From: Candidatus Saccharimonadota bacterium
GTDB lineage: Bacteria > Patescibacteriota > Saccharimonadia > Saccharimonadales > Saccharimonadaceae
Direction of reading: 5' to 3'
NCBI GenBank assembly: GCA_017511205.1
Contig: JAFWLE010000002.1
Coordinates: 124,001 to 188,000, forward strand
DNA: 64,000 bases
Shown: in pieces, positions 26,294 through 34,219 of the stretch
Layout: every line of letters starts with the position of its first letter
Position numbering within the stretch: the first letter of the stretch is position 1
Notes under the pieces: model-generated
What the model was told of the DNA's origin: nothing
Databases searched by the model: none
What the model saw: the letters and a program-made list of their open reading frames with translations, nothing else
Made by a program: the position numbers and the translations under genes

Positions 26294-27697
26294 ATGAACA
26301 TATTTAATTCCAAAAAGTCGAAAACTCCCACGTCCAACCAAACGGCGTTGCCTGAGATTGTCCTAAAATACATTCACGATGGCGTGATCACTACCGATAA
26401 AAATGGCGTGATTCAATTTATTAATCCTGCGGCAGTTAATATGACCGAATGTGGTTCGGCAGACAAAGCTGTTGGTTTTGATTGCAGTTTAGTAGTTAAA
26501 ATTGAATCCAAGGAAGGCCGGGCTCTAGACGAAAGCGAAAATCCTTTAATTCAGGCTATGCGAGCTAATCAGCCAATTGAATCCATGCAGGTAGCCTTAA
26601 TTGCCCTTCAATCTGAAAAACGCATTCCAATTGCTCTGTCGATATTACCAGTCGAAAACGCCTCACAGAATCGCATTGTAACTTTTAGAGATATTACTAA
26701 AGAGCTAGAAGAAGAGGGAGAGCAAACCGAGTTTATCTCCACTGCATCACACGAAATGCGTACTCCTGTAGCTACAATTGATGGATATTTATCGCTTTGT
26801 CTGAATCCTCAAACAGCTACACTTGACGAACGCGCACGTGGTTATCTCACAGCCGCACAGGCCGCTTCTAAGCATTTGGGTAAATTATTTCAAGACCTTC
26901 TTGATGTGACTAAACTCGATGATGGCAAAATTCGTCCGCATTTTGAACCAGCTGAAATGGTAGGCTTGATAAAATCTATTTCTGATGGCTACATAGAACA
27001 GGCGACTGAAGCCAAAATCACTTTTAATTTTGGCTCCAACGATTTGTCTAGTTCTGAGCATCGCATGAATCAAGTAGTTTACAGTTTTATCGATGTCAAT
27101 TTTATGCGCGAAATTATGGATAATTTAGTCGAAAACGCTATTAAATATACTCCAGAAGGTGGCTCAATTTATGTCAATGTGCGTGGCGATGGTGACCGAG
27201 TTTTAATCAACGTGACTGACACAGGAATTGGCATTTCTTCAGATGATCTCAGTCACATCTTCCAGAAATTTTACCGAGCTGACAACTCCGACACACGTGA
27301 AATCGGTGGCACCGGTTTAGGTCTTTATCTAGTCAAACAACGTGTAGAAGCTATGGGCGGTAGAGTTTGGGCTGAATCCGCCTTCGGCGAAGGCTCCACT
27401 TTCTTCGTTTCTCTTCCACGTATCTCTAGCGATGAATATGAAAAACGTATGATTGTAGTCCGGCAATTACAAAATCAAGAGCGAATGATGGCTGCTTCCA
27501 GGCCACAAACTAAACCCGCAGCTTCCCAGCCCGCACCAGCTCAAATCGCAACTCCTCAACCTGTTGTGGCTCAAGGAGCTCAGGTTAAATCACCGCCTGT
27601 CCAATCGGCAGTGTCCCCTTCCCCACCTACTACAAATAATCCACCAGTTGTAAAACAAAATAATATTAATAATAACTTAAACGGAGAAAAAAGATGA
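26294..27697 (+). CDS. Cytoplasmic PAS sensor histidine kinase
   Basis: 467 residues with no membrane helix, so it should sense an internal cue. A PAS domain (about 20-140, ILKYIHDGVITTDKNGVIQFINPAA) leads to the HisKA phospho-acceptor in STASHEMRTPVATI. The HATPase domain has the N box EIMDNLVENAIKYTPEGG, DTGIGIS and GGTGLGLYLVKQ. The tail after about 385 is Pro/Gln/Ala-rich and ends in Asn repeats. Its TGA overlaps the ATG of the response regulator gene. A TAAAAT box about 10 nt upstream hints at a leaderless message. Confidence 0.92.
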   Translation: MNIFNSKKSKTPTSNQTALPEIVLKYIHDGVITTDKNGVIQFINPAAVNMTECGSADKAVGFDCSLVVKIESKEGRALDESENPLIQAMRANQPIESMQVALIALQSEKRIPIALSILPVENASQNRIVTFRDITKELEEEGEQTEFISTASHEMRTPVATIDGYLSLCLNPQTATLDERARGYLTAAQAASKHLGKLFQDLLDVTKLDDGKIRPHFEPAEMVGLIKSISDGYIEQATEAKITFNFGSNDLSSSEHRMNQVVYSFIDVNFMREIMDNLVENAIKYTPEGGSIYVNVRGDGDRVLINVTDTGIGISSDDLSHIFQKFYRADNSDTREIGGTGLGLYLVKQRVEAMGGRVWAESAFGEGSTFFVSLPRISSDEYEKRMIVVRQLQNQERMMAASRPQTKPAASQPAPAQIATPQPVVAQGAQVKSPPVQSAVSPSPPTTNNPPVVKQNNINNNLNGEKR

Positions 27698-28509
27698 GTA
27701 AAATAATGATAGTTGAAGACGATGCGTCCCTACGTGAAATATACAGTGTCCGCATTACCTCCGAAGGTTACGACGTAGTTTCTGCGGGTGATGGTGAGGA
27801 AGCCTTAGCTGTTGCAGTGCGTGAAAAGCCAGATTTAATTTTGTCAGATGTAATGATGCCGAAAATTTCTGGTTTTGATATGCTAGATATCTTACGTTCC
27901 ACGCCAGAAACTGCCAATATCAAAGTAATTATGATGACGGCCCTTTCGGCTGAAGACCAAAAAGATCGGGGTGAACGCTTAGGCGCTGATCGATATTTAG
28001 TCAAATCACAGGTCGGCATTGATGATGTTGTCAAAGTTATCCACGAAGTAATGGGCGATGCTGTATCATCAGAAGCGGCTACACCATCCACGCCAGAAGC
28101 AACAGCAGCGCCAGCGACGCCAGACGCAACAGATGCTCCAGAAGTGGCTCCGTTCACACCAGTTACCATTACCCCACCTTCAGCAGATGCCGAATCTCTC
28201 GTCTCTCCAAGTGCAACCGTTTCGGCATCGCCTGAATCCGCTCCAGTTGCCCCAGCTGAGACACCTGCTATGGCCGAGGCGCCAGCTACGTCTGAAACTA
28301 CACCAACGCCAACTGCGCCAGAAACTACGACAGCGCCAGCCGAACCAGAAACTTCACCAGCCGCACCGGTACCAGAACCAGCCTCGGCCGCACCGGCTCC
28401 GGAACCTACTCCAGTTGCACCTGTTGAGCCAGCTCCAGCCGCCGCACCTGCTGAACCAGCTCCAACCACTCCACCACAGGTAGATAATGGACCAGATCAG
28501 GCTCAATAA
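27694..28509 (+). CDS. Receiver-only response regulator with Pro/Ala/Thr-rich tail
   Basis: 271 residues. Residues 1-122 are a complete CheY-like receiver: acidic pair in MIVEDDASLR, phospho-acceptor Asp in LILSDVMMPKISG, Thr/Ser in VIMMTALS, and the Lys in RYLVKSQ. No DNA-binding or enzymatic output domain follows, only about 145 residues of Pro, Ala, Thr and Glu repeats. Partner of the upstream kinase by 4-nt overlap. Signalling by protein-protein contact, or tail anchoring to a partner, is inference. Confidence 0.9.
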   Translation: MSKIMIVEDDASLREIYSVRITSEGYDVVSAGDGEEALAVAVREKPDLILSDVMMPKISGFDMLDILRSTPETANIKVIMMTALSAEDQKDRGERLGADRYLVKSQVGIDDVVKVIHEVMGDAVSSEAATPSTPEATAAPATPDATDAPEVAPFTPVTITPPSADAESLVSPSATVSASPESAPVAPAETPAMAEAPATSETTPTPTAPETTTAPAEPETSPAAPVPEPASAAPAPEPTPVAPVEPAPAAAPAEPAPTTPPQVDNGPDQAQ

Positions 28510-29245
28510 ATTTTTAGCTGAACGTTTAGGTGTTTCGCGTCGTGAAGCCGACGATTTAATTGTTGATGGCCAGATTACTGTCGATGGAAAAACTGCAAAA
28601 TTAGGCGAAAAAATTGACAAAAGCAGCAAAGTATGCTATAATAAAAAGATAGTTCCGTTTGACACGGAATTTTCTTATCTCGCCTTCAATAAACCAGTTG
28701 GTTATGTCTGCTCGCGCAAGGCTCAAGGCTCTACTCCTACTCTTTACGAGCTACTGCCTAAGAAATATCATCATCTTAAAACAGTTGGGCGTCTCGATAA
28801 AGATACTTCCGGTCTAATATTATTAACTAATGATGGCGATTTTGCTTTTCAAATGACGCATCCAAAGTTTCATAAGGAAAAGACTTATGAAGTTGAGCTA
28901 GATAGAGCGTTACAACCGCTCCACCAGCAGATGATTTCCGATTTCGGCGTATTACTCGATGATGGACCAAGTAAGTTCACCGTAATGAGGTCTTTATCGA
29001 CGGGTGACGCCGCACGGGAGATCCCCAAAATGTTTGACGATGGTCAAAAGTTTGGGGAAAATACGGCGACAGGACCCGTCGAACAGACTCATTATACGGT
29101 AATTCTTGCTGAAGGTCGTAATCGCCAGATTCGTCGCACTTTTGCCGCCCTCGGCTACAAAGTCGTCAAACTCCACCGCACCAAATTCGGGAAATATGAA
29201 TTAAGTGGCCTAGCTCCAGGCAAGTGTGTTATAATTAAACCATGA
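28487..29245 (+). CDS. RsuA/RluB-family pseudouridine synthase with in-frame palindromic insert
   Basis: 252 residues. The N-terminal S4 RNA-binding domain (IRLNKFLAERLGVSRREADDLI) overlaps the response regulator tail by 23 nt. The catalytic motif GRLDKDTSGLILLTNDG carries the nucleophilic Asp, and the C-terminal EGRNRQIRRTF block is intact. Between KFTVMRSL and HYTVILAEGRNRQ lie about 30 extra residues (STGDAAREIPKMF...GPVEQT) encoded by a 122-nt hairpin. The site is likely in 23S or 16S rRNA; the exact uridine is not predictable. Confidence 0.9.
   Translation: MDQIRLNKFLAERLGVSRREADDLIVDGQITVDGKTAKLGEKIDKSSKVCYNKKIVPFDTEFSYLAFNKPVGYVCSRKAQGSTPTLYELLPKKYHHLKTVGRLDKDTSGLILLTNDGDFAFQMTHPKFHKEKTYEVELDRALQPLHQQMISDFGVLLDDGPSKFTVMRSLSTGDAAREIPKMFDDGQKFGENTATGPVEQTHYTVILAEGRNRQIRRTFAALGYKVVKLHRTKFGKYELSGLAPGKCVIIKP
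28979..29100. repeat. In-gene palindromic element, family B, in the pseudouridine synthase gene
   Basis: Arms ACCGTAATGAG...CGACGGGT pair with ACCCGTCG...CTCATTATACGGT. The core shares GGGTGACGC, CCCCAAAATGTTTG, CAAAA-TTTGGGG and CAGGACCC with the tgt element. The arms are specific to this locus. Confidence 0.86.
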
Positions 29246-30465
29246 GTTCTATTTTAGCGCTTGATATTGGTACTGAATTCGTTAAAGCAATCCTAGCTAA
29301 GCCTACCAAAAAAGGCGATTTGCAAATTCTGGGCATTGGTAAAGCACGTCAGACCGAAGGTAATATGCACGCCGGCGCGGTAGCGGATATTCCAGCTGTG
29401 GTCAACGTTTGCGAAGAGGCTTTGGTACAAGTTGAAGACCAAGCCGGCGAACGCGCTGAGCTTGCGGTAGTCGGTATCGCTGGTGAACTCATCAAGGGTA
29501 ATACTACGACTGTTAATTATAGCCGCAAGAATCCTAACAAGCCCATTACCGAAACCGAGATGAGTGAAATTATCACCAAGGTTCAGCAAAAATCTGGCGA
29601 AATTGCTAAAAAAACCGTCGCGCTCGAAACTGGTAATGACAATGTGGAGGTTCGTTTAATTAATTCCGCGATCGTATCGCTCACAATTGATGGTTATAAA
29701 ATTAGCAACCCTATTGGTTTTAAAGGCTCTGATGTAGTAATTCAGTTTTATACTGCTTTTGCTCCTCTTATTCACGTAGCTGCTATCGAGAAAGTCTGTG
29801 CAGAATTAAATCTCGACCTTTTGACTGTGGCGGTAGAACCTTTTGCGGTTTGTCGAGCTTGTCTCGGTGACGATTTAGACTCCAACTTTTCTGGCATCGT
29901 TATGGATATCGGTGGTGGCACTACCGACATCGCCGTAGTAGAAGACGGTGGTGTCGAAGGTACCAAAATGTTTTCAATTGGTGGCCGGAGCTTCACCCAT
30001 CAGATTGCCGAGTCGCTAGGCGTTGACTTTGAAACAGCTGAGCAGTATAAACTCGATTACGATACGACCAAGCTTGACGATCGTGTTAAGGCCAAGGTCG
30101 AAACTGCTATTTCCAAAAACCTCAGCGTTTGGCTTACTGGTGTAGAAGTAGCCATTGAAGAATTTGAAAGTGTAGGCAGTTTACCACGCAATGTCTTACT
30201 CTGTGGCGGTGGTGCCAGCCTCTCTTTACTTCAGGAAAAACTAGCTCTATCTGACTGGTATGAAAACTTACCATTCTCTCGTCGTCCCGTGATTCATCTA
30301 ATTGACGTTAGGGATTTACCAAATCTGATTTTGGATAGTGATACTAAGCTTGATCATTCCTTCGCTACGGCTCTTGGTCTTCTCCGTGTTGGGGTAGATA
30401 CTCTTGCCGGTGCTCCTGAAGAGAATAAATTAAAGGCCAAAATTAGTAAGCTTTTGCAAAAATAA
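29242..30465 (+). CDS. FtsA-like actin-fold ATPase
   Basis: 407 residues. Phosphate-1 motif ILALDIGTEFVKA at the N-terminus, phosphate-2 motif VMDIGGGTTDIAVVEDGG near 215-230 and an adenosine motif LLCGGGASLSLL near 315 define the actin/Hsp70 fold. The insertion after the first strands fits an SHS2-type 1C domain of FtsA/PilM proteins. It is likely a membrane-associated divisome or pilus-assembly ATPase. The C-terminal Lys/Leu-rich end (KLKAKISKLLQK) could be an amphipathic membrane-targeting helix as in FtsA. The start overlaps the previous stop (ATGA). Confidence 0.82.
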   Translation: MSSILALDIGTEFVKAILAKPTKKGDLQILGIGKARQTEGNMHAGAVADIPAVVNVCEEALVQVEDQAGERAELAVVGIAGELIKGNTTTVNYSRKNPNKPITETEMSEIITKVQQKSGEIAKKTVALETGNDNVEVRLINSAIVSLTIDGYKISNPIGFKGSDVVIQFYTAFAPLIHVAAIEKVCAELNLDLLTVAVEPFAVCRACLGDDLDSNFSGIVMDIGGGTTDIAVVEDGGVEGTKMFSIGGRSFTHQIAESLGVDFETAEQYKLDYDTTKLDDRVKAKVETAISKNLSVWLTGVEVAIEEFESVGSLPRNVLLCGGGASLSLLQEKLALSDWYENLPFSRRPVIHLIDVRDLPNLILDSDTKLDHSFATALGLLRVGVDTLAGAPEENKLKAKISKLLQK

Positions 30466-30476
30466 CAAAAGTCATT

Positions 30477-30501
30477 AATTGTTGTAATTTTTACAACAAT
30501 T
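30477..30501. terminator. Bidirectional terminator between the FtsA-like gene and alaS
   Basis: AATTGTTGTAA and TTACAACAATT, an 11-bp stem around TTT. It overlaps the alaS stop codon. Confidence 0.7.
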
Positions 30502-32482
30502 ATTCTAATACGGCTTTGATGCGTCGCACCCCAGCCGAAGAGGACTCTTCCTTTTTGATTTTGAAATGACCAATCACACCAGTATGCTCCACGTGTGGAC
30601 CGCCACAGACTTCGCGCGAAACCGGATTGTTGAAATCACCTATTGTATAGACTTTTAATTTATCTGGATACTTATCCCAGAATTGGCCATGCGCGTGAAG
30701 TTCATTCCGCGCGTATTCTTTATCGTATTCGTCAAAGACTACGGGAAGATCTGCCTCAATCCACTCATTCACCTGGTCTTCGACCTTTTTCTTTTCGTCA
30801 TCTGTCATTTTATGATCGAGATTAAAATCAAACCGTAGCCTCTCAGCCGTGGTGTTTGAACCTCTCTGAGCGATATCTGGTGAAACTAATTTTTGTAAAG
30901 CAGCGAGCAGCAAATGCGTGGCAGTATGATATTTAATCGTCTGCTCACCATGATCTTCTAGACCACCCTTAAACATACCCTTAGAAGCAGTTTGGCTGCG
31001 CTCGCGTTGTTCCTTAAGAGCGGCGTCAAATTCTTCATGATAGTTCTCAGTAAGCTTAATTCCCTCGCGGTAGCATTCTTCTACAGAAAGCTCCATAGGA
31101 AAACCATAAGTATCTTGAAGTTTGAATAGATCTTGTCCAGACAATCGAAATGACGCTTTCTGGGGCGCTCCGGAGGTTACGACCGAGGTAGCGAGGGGCG
31201 CGCCGCCCGTGACGACGGGCCGGCGCGACCCCGTCCCCAGAAAGCCGTCTTTCGATTGTTTAGCCATTTTATGCAACTCTTTCAAACCCTTATTCAGAGT
31301 TTTCCGAAACGCGCTTTCTTCATGGAGCATCACCTCGAGCGCTTTTTCACGTTGAGTCAAAATCGAATCTGGCAAATCGGCGTAAATTTTGGATACTACT
31401 GGCACAATTTCCGCTAAGAAATTCGTCGCAATTCCAAGGTCCAAAGCGCGTAGTATTGCCCGTCGCAGTAACCTCCTCATTGCATAGCCTTGTGTTTTGT
31501 TTGACGGTACTAAGCCTTGCGCCGCGAGTAAGTATGCTCCACGGATATGGTCAGCAATCACCCGCATTTCATCGGTATTATTCTCGTAAGATTTACCAGA
31601 AACCTCTTCTAATTTTTCAATGATTGGCCTCAGAAGTGAAATTCTAAAAATATCAAACGAACCCATCGAAGCTGCCGCAATTCGTTCTAGTCCTCCGCCA
31701 AAGTCTACGTTTTTTTGTGCTAATTCCGAAAATGTCCCATCCTTTTCACGCTTATATTGCATAAATACTGAATTACCGATTTCCATAAACCTCGCTCCGT
31801 CCGAAGCTGGATGTGAAAGACCGTATTTTTCTATATCCTGCTTATCCTCACCAAAATCATAAAAAACTTCCGAATCTGGCCCACAAGGATCGCCGATTGG
31901 TGTAGATTCACAACCACCTCCACGACTCCACCAGTTTTCATGGTCATCGTAAAAGAAAATACGTTCACCTGGTTTAATGCCTCGTTTGTCACCGGCGTCC
32001 GCTGAACCGATTTCGGCAATTTTAGCCTCAATCCCTACCTCCTTAAAGACTTTTTGCCAAATCTGGGCAGTTTCTTCGTCCTTCGAAATACCATATTTTT
32101 CACTACCAATGAAGCAAGTTACGTAGATCTTATGAGGATCGAGCCCTACGATCTGAGTTAAAAATTCAAAAAAGTGACGGATTTGTTCCTCTTTAAAATA
32201 ATCCCCTAGCGACCAGTTACCAAGCATTTCGAACACCGTGGTGTGTCTCGGGTCGCCCACATCATCAATATCCTGTAACCTGAGTGATGGTTGCACATCA
32301 GCGAGCCTCTTGCCCTCAGGATGGGTTTTGCCCAGTAGATATGGTAGAAGCGGTTGCATGCCAGAGCTAGTAAAAAGCGTTGTCGGATCACCTTCTAGAA
32401 CCAACGGTGCCGGTTGAATCACCTTGTGGCCATTTTTTACTTGAAACTCCAAAAATTTTTTTCTAATCTCATTTGCGTCCAT
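30500..32482 (-). CDS. alaS: Alanyl-tRNA synthetase, no C-Ala domain, with in-frame palindromic insert
   Basis: Class II synthetase charging tRNA-Ala, 660 residues. The catalytic core (FLEFQVKNGHKVIQPAPLV, TLFTSSGMQPLLPYL, FEMLGNWSLGDYFKEE) and the editing domain with HTATH and CGGPHVEHT zinc ligands are present. It ends at the editing domain (SSAGVRRIKAVLE), lacking the C-terminal C-Ala/DHHA1 region of about 200 residues. Between GLKELHKMAKQ and LSGQDLFKLQDTYGFP, about 35 extra residues derive from a 120-nt hairpin. ATG 32482 is the real start: TATAAT lies 7 nt before it and it gives the family N-terminus MDANEIRKKFLEFQ. Confidence 0.95.
   Translation of the reverse strand: MDANEIRKKFLEFQVKNGHKVIQPAPLVLEGDPTTLFTSSGMQPLLPYLLGKTHPEGKRLADVQPSLRLQDIDDVGDPRHTTVFEMLGNWSLGDYFKEEQIRHFFEFLTQIVGLDPHKIYVTCFIGSEKYGISKDEETAQIWQKVFKEVGIEAKIAEIGSADAGDKRGIKPGERIFFYDDHENWWSRGGGCESTPIGDPCGPDSEVFYDFGEDKQDIEKYGLSHPASDGARFMEIGNSVFMQYKREKDGTFSELAQKNVDFGGGLERIAAASMGSFDIFRISLLRPIIEKLEEVSGKSYENNTDEMRVIADHIRGAYLLAAQGLVPSNKTQGYAMRRLLRRAILRALDLGIATNFLAEIVPVVSKIYADLPDSILTQREKALEVMLHEESAFRKTLNKGLKELHKMAKQSKDGFLGTGSRRPVVTGGAPLATSVVTSGAPQKASFRLSGQDLFKLQDTYGFPMELSVEECYREGIKLTENYHEEFDAALKEQRERSQTASKGMFKGGLEDHGEQTIKYHTATHLLLAALQKLVSPDIAQRGSNTTAERLRFDFNLDHKMTDDEKKKVEDQVNEWIEADLPVVFDEYDKEYARNELHAHGQFWDKYPDKLKVYTIGDFNNPVSREVCGGPHVEHTGVIGHFKIKKEESSSAGVRRIKAVLE
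31141..31260. repeat. In-gene palindromic element, family A, in alaS
   Basis: Arms ACAATCGAAATGACGCTTTC and the complement of ACAATCGAAAGACGGCTTTC close on a core nearly identical to the trmD copy: CTCCGGAGGTTACGACCG, GGGGCGCGCCG, CCCGTGACGACGGG, CGGCGCGACCCC. The core is read in a different frame than in trmD through its middle. The two then converge on the shared peptide TSVVTSG(A/S)P. Confidence 0.88.
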
Positions 32483-32489
32483 ATCAATA

Positions 32490-32495
32490 ATTATA
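32490..32495 (-). promoter_or_regulatory. -10 box of alaS
   Basis: TATAAT 7 nt before the ATG at 32482, which sets the start and implies a leaderless message. Confidence 0.65.
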
Positions 32496-32503
32496 ACATA
32501 TTC

Positions 32504-32532
32504 TTGACAATACTTTATCACCGTGCTAATAT
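32504..32532 (+). promoter_or_regulatory. Promoter of the 32562 unit
   Basis: TTGACA (32504-32509), 17-nt spacer, TAATAT (32527-32532). The leader of about 25 nt carries AAAAAGGA. Confidence 0.75.
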
Positions 32533-32561
32533 AGCCATAAGTAATAAAAAAGGATAAAAAA

Positions 32562-32762
32562 ATGACACAAGCAAAGAAAAAAACTGCAACCAAAACCACT
32601 AAAAAAGCCACGGCGAATAGATGTCGCAAAGCGGCTTGCACTCGTACAAATAGAGGCAAGAAAGCTAATGACCAAGACCGTATGCATATCTATATTATTA
32701 CCGTAATGGGTATGATTGCCGGCCTTCTTCTCTGCGCTAACGCCGCGATGTTGATGGTTTAA
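32562..32762 (+). CDS. Small basic single-pass membrane protein
   Basis: 66 residues, unknown family. The first 40 are very basic (Lys/Thr/Arg with three Cys). One membrane helix (about 43-64, IYIITVMGMIAGLLLCANAAM) ends the protein, so the basic part should be cytoplasmic and could bind nucleic acid or acidic partners. It has a consensus promoter and AAGGA upstream, and starts an apparent operon with two orphan proteins. Confidence 0.72.
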   Translation: MTQAKKKTATKTTKKATANRCRKAACTRTNRGKKANDQDRMHIYIITVMGMIAGLLLCANAAMLMV

Positions 32763-32776
32763 AAGAAAGGATTTAA

Positions 32777-34219
32777 ATGGACCCCAAAAAAATAGATGGC
32801 GGTGGGAATTCCAACGAAGATGAAACCACTGTCGATGGTGGATTAGGCCCTGATTTAGAAGAGGCCAAGAATGCCATTGTGGGCGTAACGCCGGAGGAAG
32901 AACCAAGCGCTATTGAAGTAAGACAAAACAAAGCGGTCGAAGTCTTCGAACCAGCTGTAAATGCTGTGGAAAAATACTTTGGTCAAGAGTCGGCGGAACG
33001 TGTGAATAACGATCTTAGAAGAATTGATGATATCGAAGAAAAGACGATTAAAGCACTAGAAAACACTGATGCTATGACCGATCATGCTAAAGGCCTGGTC
33101 CACGATTTGAGGGCCATTGGTATAGAAGCCGGTAATTTAACAATTGCCGAAGCCCAGTCAGTCGATGATTTTGCTAATAATGCCACTCCTGAAGTGATGG
33201 ATAAAAAAGCCGATATCATCAGCGAAGCCATCAGCGGTAGCATCACCAGTACGCATAGTCGACGCCATCCATTTAATCCAGCTCTCGTTGGTGAAGACTA
33301 TCTAAAAGAGATTAATATGCTTCAAGATAAGTGTGAAGCTTGGGATGATCGCAAAGTCAACACGGAGAGGGGCTTTGACGTCGAAAATGTTTACGCTAGG
33401 TTAGTGGAAGAAGGCGAAATTGAGCCCTCCGACTATGCTAAGCAAGAGCTCGAAGACTCTGTTATTGAAGATCTTATTGAACGCTATGATTTAGACGAAA
33501 GAGATTTCTACGTTTATGGGCCATTTACGGGTAGAGATTTGAACAGAGCGAAAGACTTTTTGGAGCAAAATTATACTCAAATTGTCAACCGTCGCTTTAA
33601 TGGCGGCATGAAACGTGTCAATACGCACCATAAACAAGGATATAAAACTGACGAAGAATATGCAGAAGTTGTCGCGAAAGACAGAGCAACCAGACCAGAA
33701 ATTGAACATTCTGGAGCCTCTCTGGCTTCACTTTTGAATGAGACGATTCGAAACAACAGTCAAGATATCGAAGGAGATTTGGTACGCAACTATGTTGCTA
33801 GCGAGATTCTTCAAACTCGCCGTCTTGACATGAAGAACCTAGTCATAACCTCCTCTGCAGTATCGCTAGAAGTTTTAAACCAAGAGAAGCCTAGTCCAGA
33901 TGACAAAAGGACATTAGAGGAATATCATCTTGCACGGCAATCGGTGAAAATGCTCGCCTATTATTCTGGCCGAGCCTTAGATTACGATCAGAAAGAAATG
34001 AAGAAACGCTTCGGCAGCACTAGGCCACTTAGTAAAGAGTTTTTTGAAGAAGTAGCTAGCGCCACAGAACAATTGTCGGATGCACGTTCAGAATATCTTG
34101 ACGATGAGAAAAAACAATACTTAGTAAAGATGGATGAGCATCTTCATGAAGCACTCATACACTTAGGTGCACTTTCCGCTGAAAATAGAAATGCTCTCTT
34201 CTCGGAAGATCTTGACTAA
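32777..34219 (+). CDS. Orphan acidic helical protein, 480 residues
   Basis: Not recognised. The N-terminal 50 residues are acidic and Gly-rich, likely disordered. The remainder is charged and predicted helical (VEKYFGQESAERVNNDLRRIDDIEEKTI; later EQLSDARSEYLDDEKKQYLVKMDEHLHEAL). No signal peptide, membrane helix or catalytic signature is seen. AAAGGA lies before the ATG, 14 nt after the small membrane protein. Its stop overlaps the next start, so the three genes form one unit. Confidence 0.75.
   Translation: MDPKKIDGGGNSNEDETTVDGGLGPDLEEAKNAIVGVTPEEEPSAIEVRQNKAVEVFEPAVNAVEKYFGQESAERVNNDLRRIDDIEEKTIKALENTDAMTDHAKGLVHDLRAIGIEAGNLTIAEAQSVDDFANNATPEVMDKKADIISEAISGSITSTHSRRHPFNPALVGEDYLKEINMLQDKCEAWDDRKVNTERGFDVENVYARLVEEGEIEPSDYAKQELEDSVIEDLIERYDLDERDFYVYGPFTGRDLNRAKDFLEQNYTQIVNRRFNGGMKRVNTHHKQGYKTDEEYAEVVAKDRATRPEIEHSGASLASLLNETIRNNSQDIEGDLVRNYVASEILQTRRLDMKNLVITSSAVSLEVLNQEKPSPDDKRTLEEYHLARQSVKMLAYYSGRALDYDQKEMKKRFGSTRPLSKEFFEEVASATEQLSDARSEYLDDEKKQYLVKMDEHLHEALIHLGALSAENRNALFSEDLD

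Noticed and set aside
27768-28469. Minus-strand frame of 233 Gly/Ala/Ser-rich codons and plus-strand Gln/Leu/Pro-rich frame
   Set aside because: Both are artefacts of the Pro/Ala/Thr codon repeats of the response regulator tail.
32483-32659. Extended N-terminus of alaS with a hydrophobic stretch
   Set aside because: It would run through the TATAAT box and the divergent promoter; the family start is at 32482.
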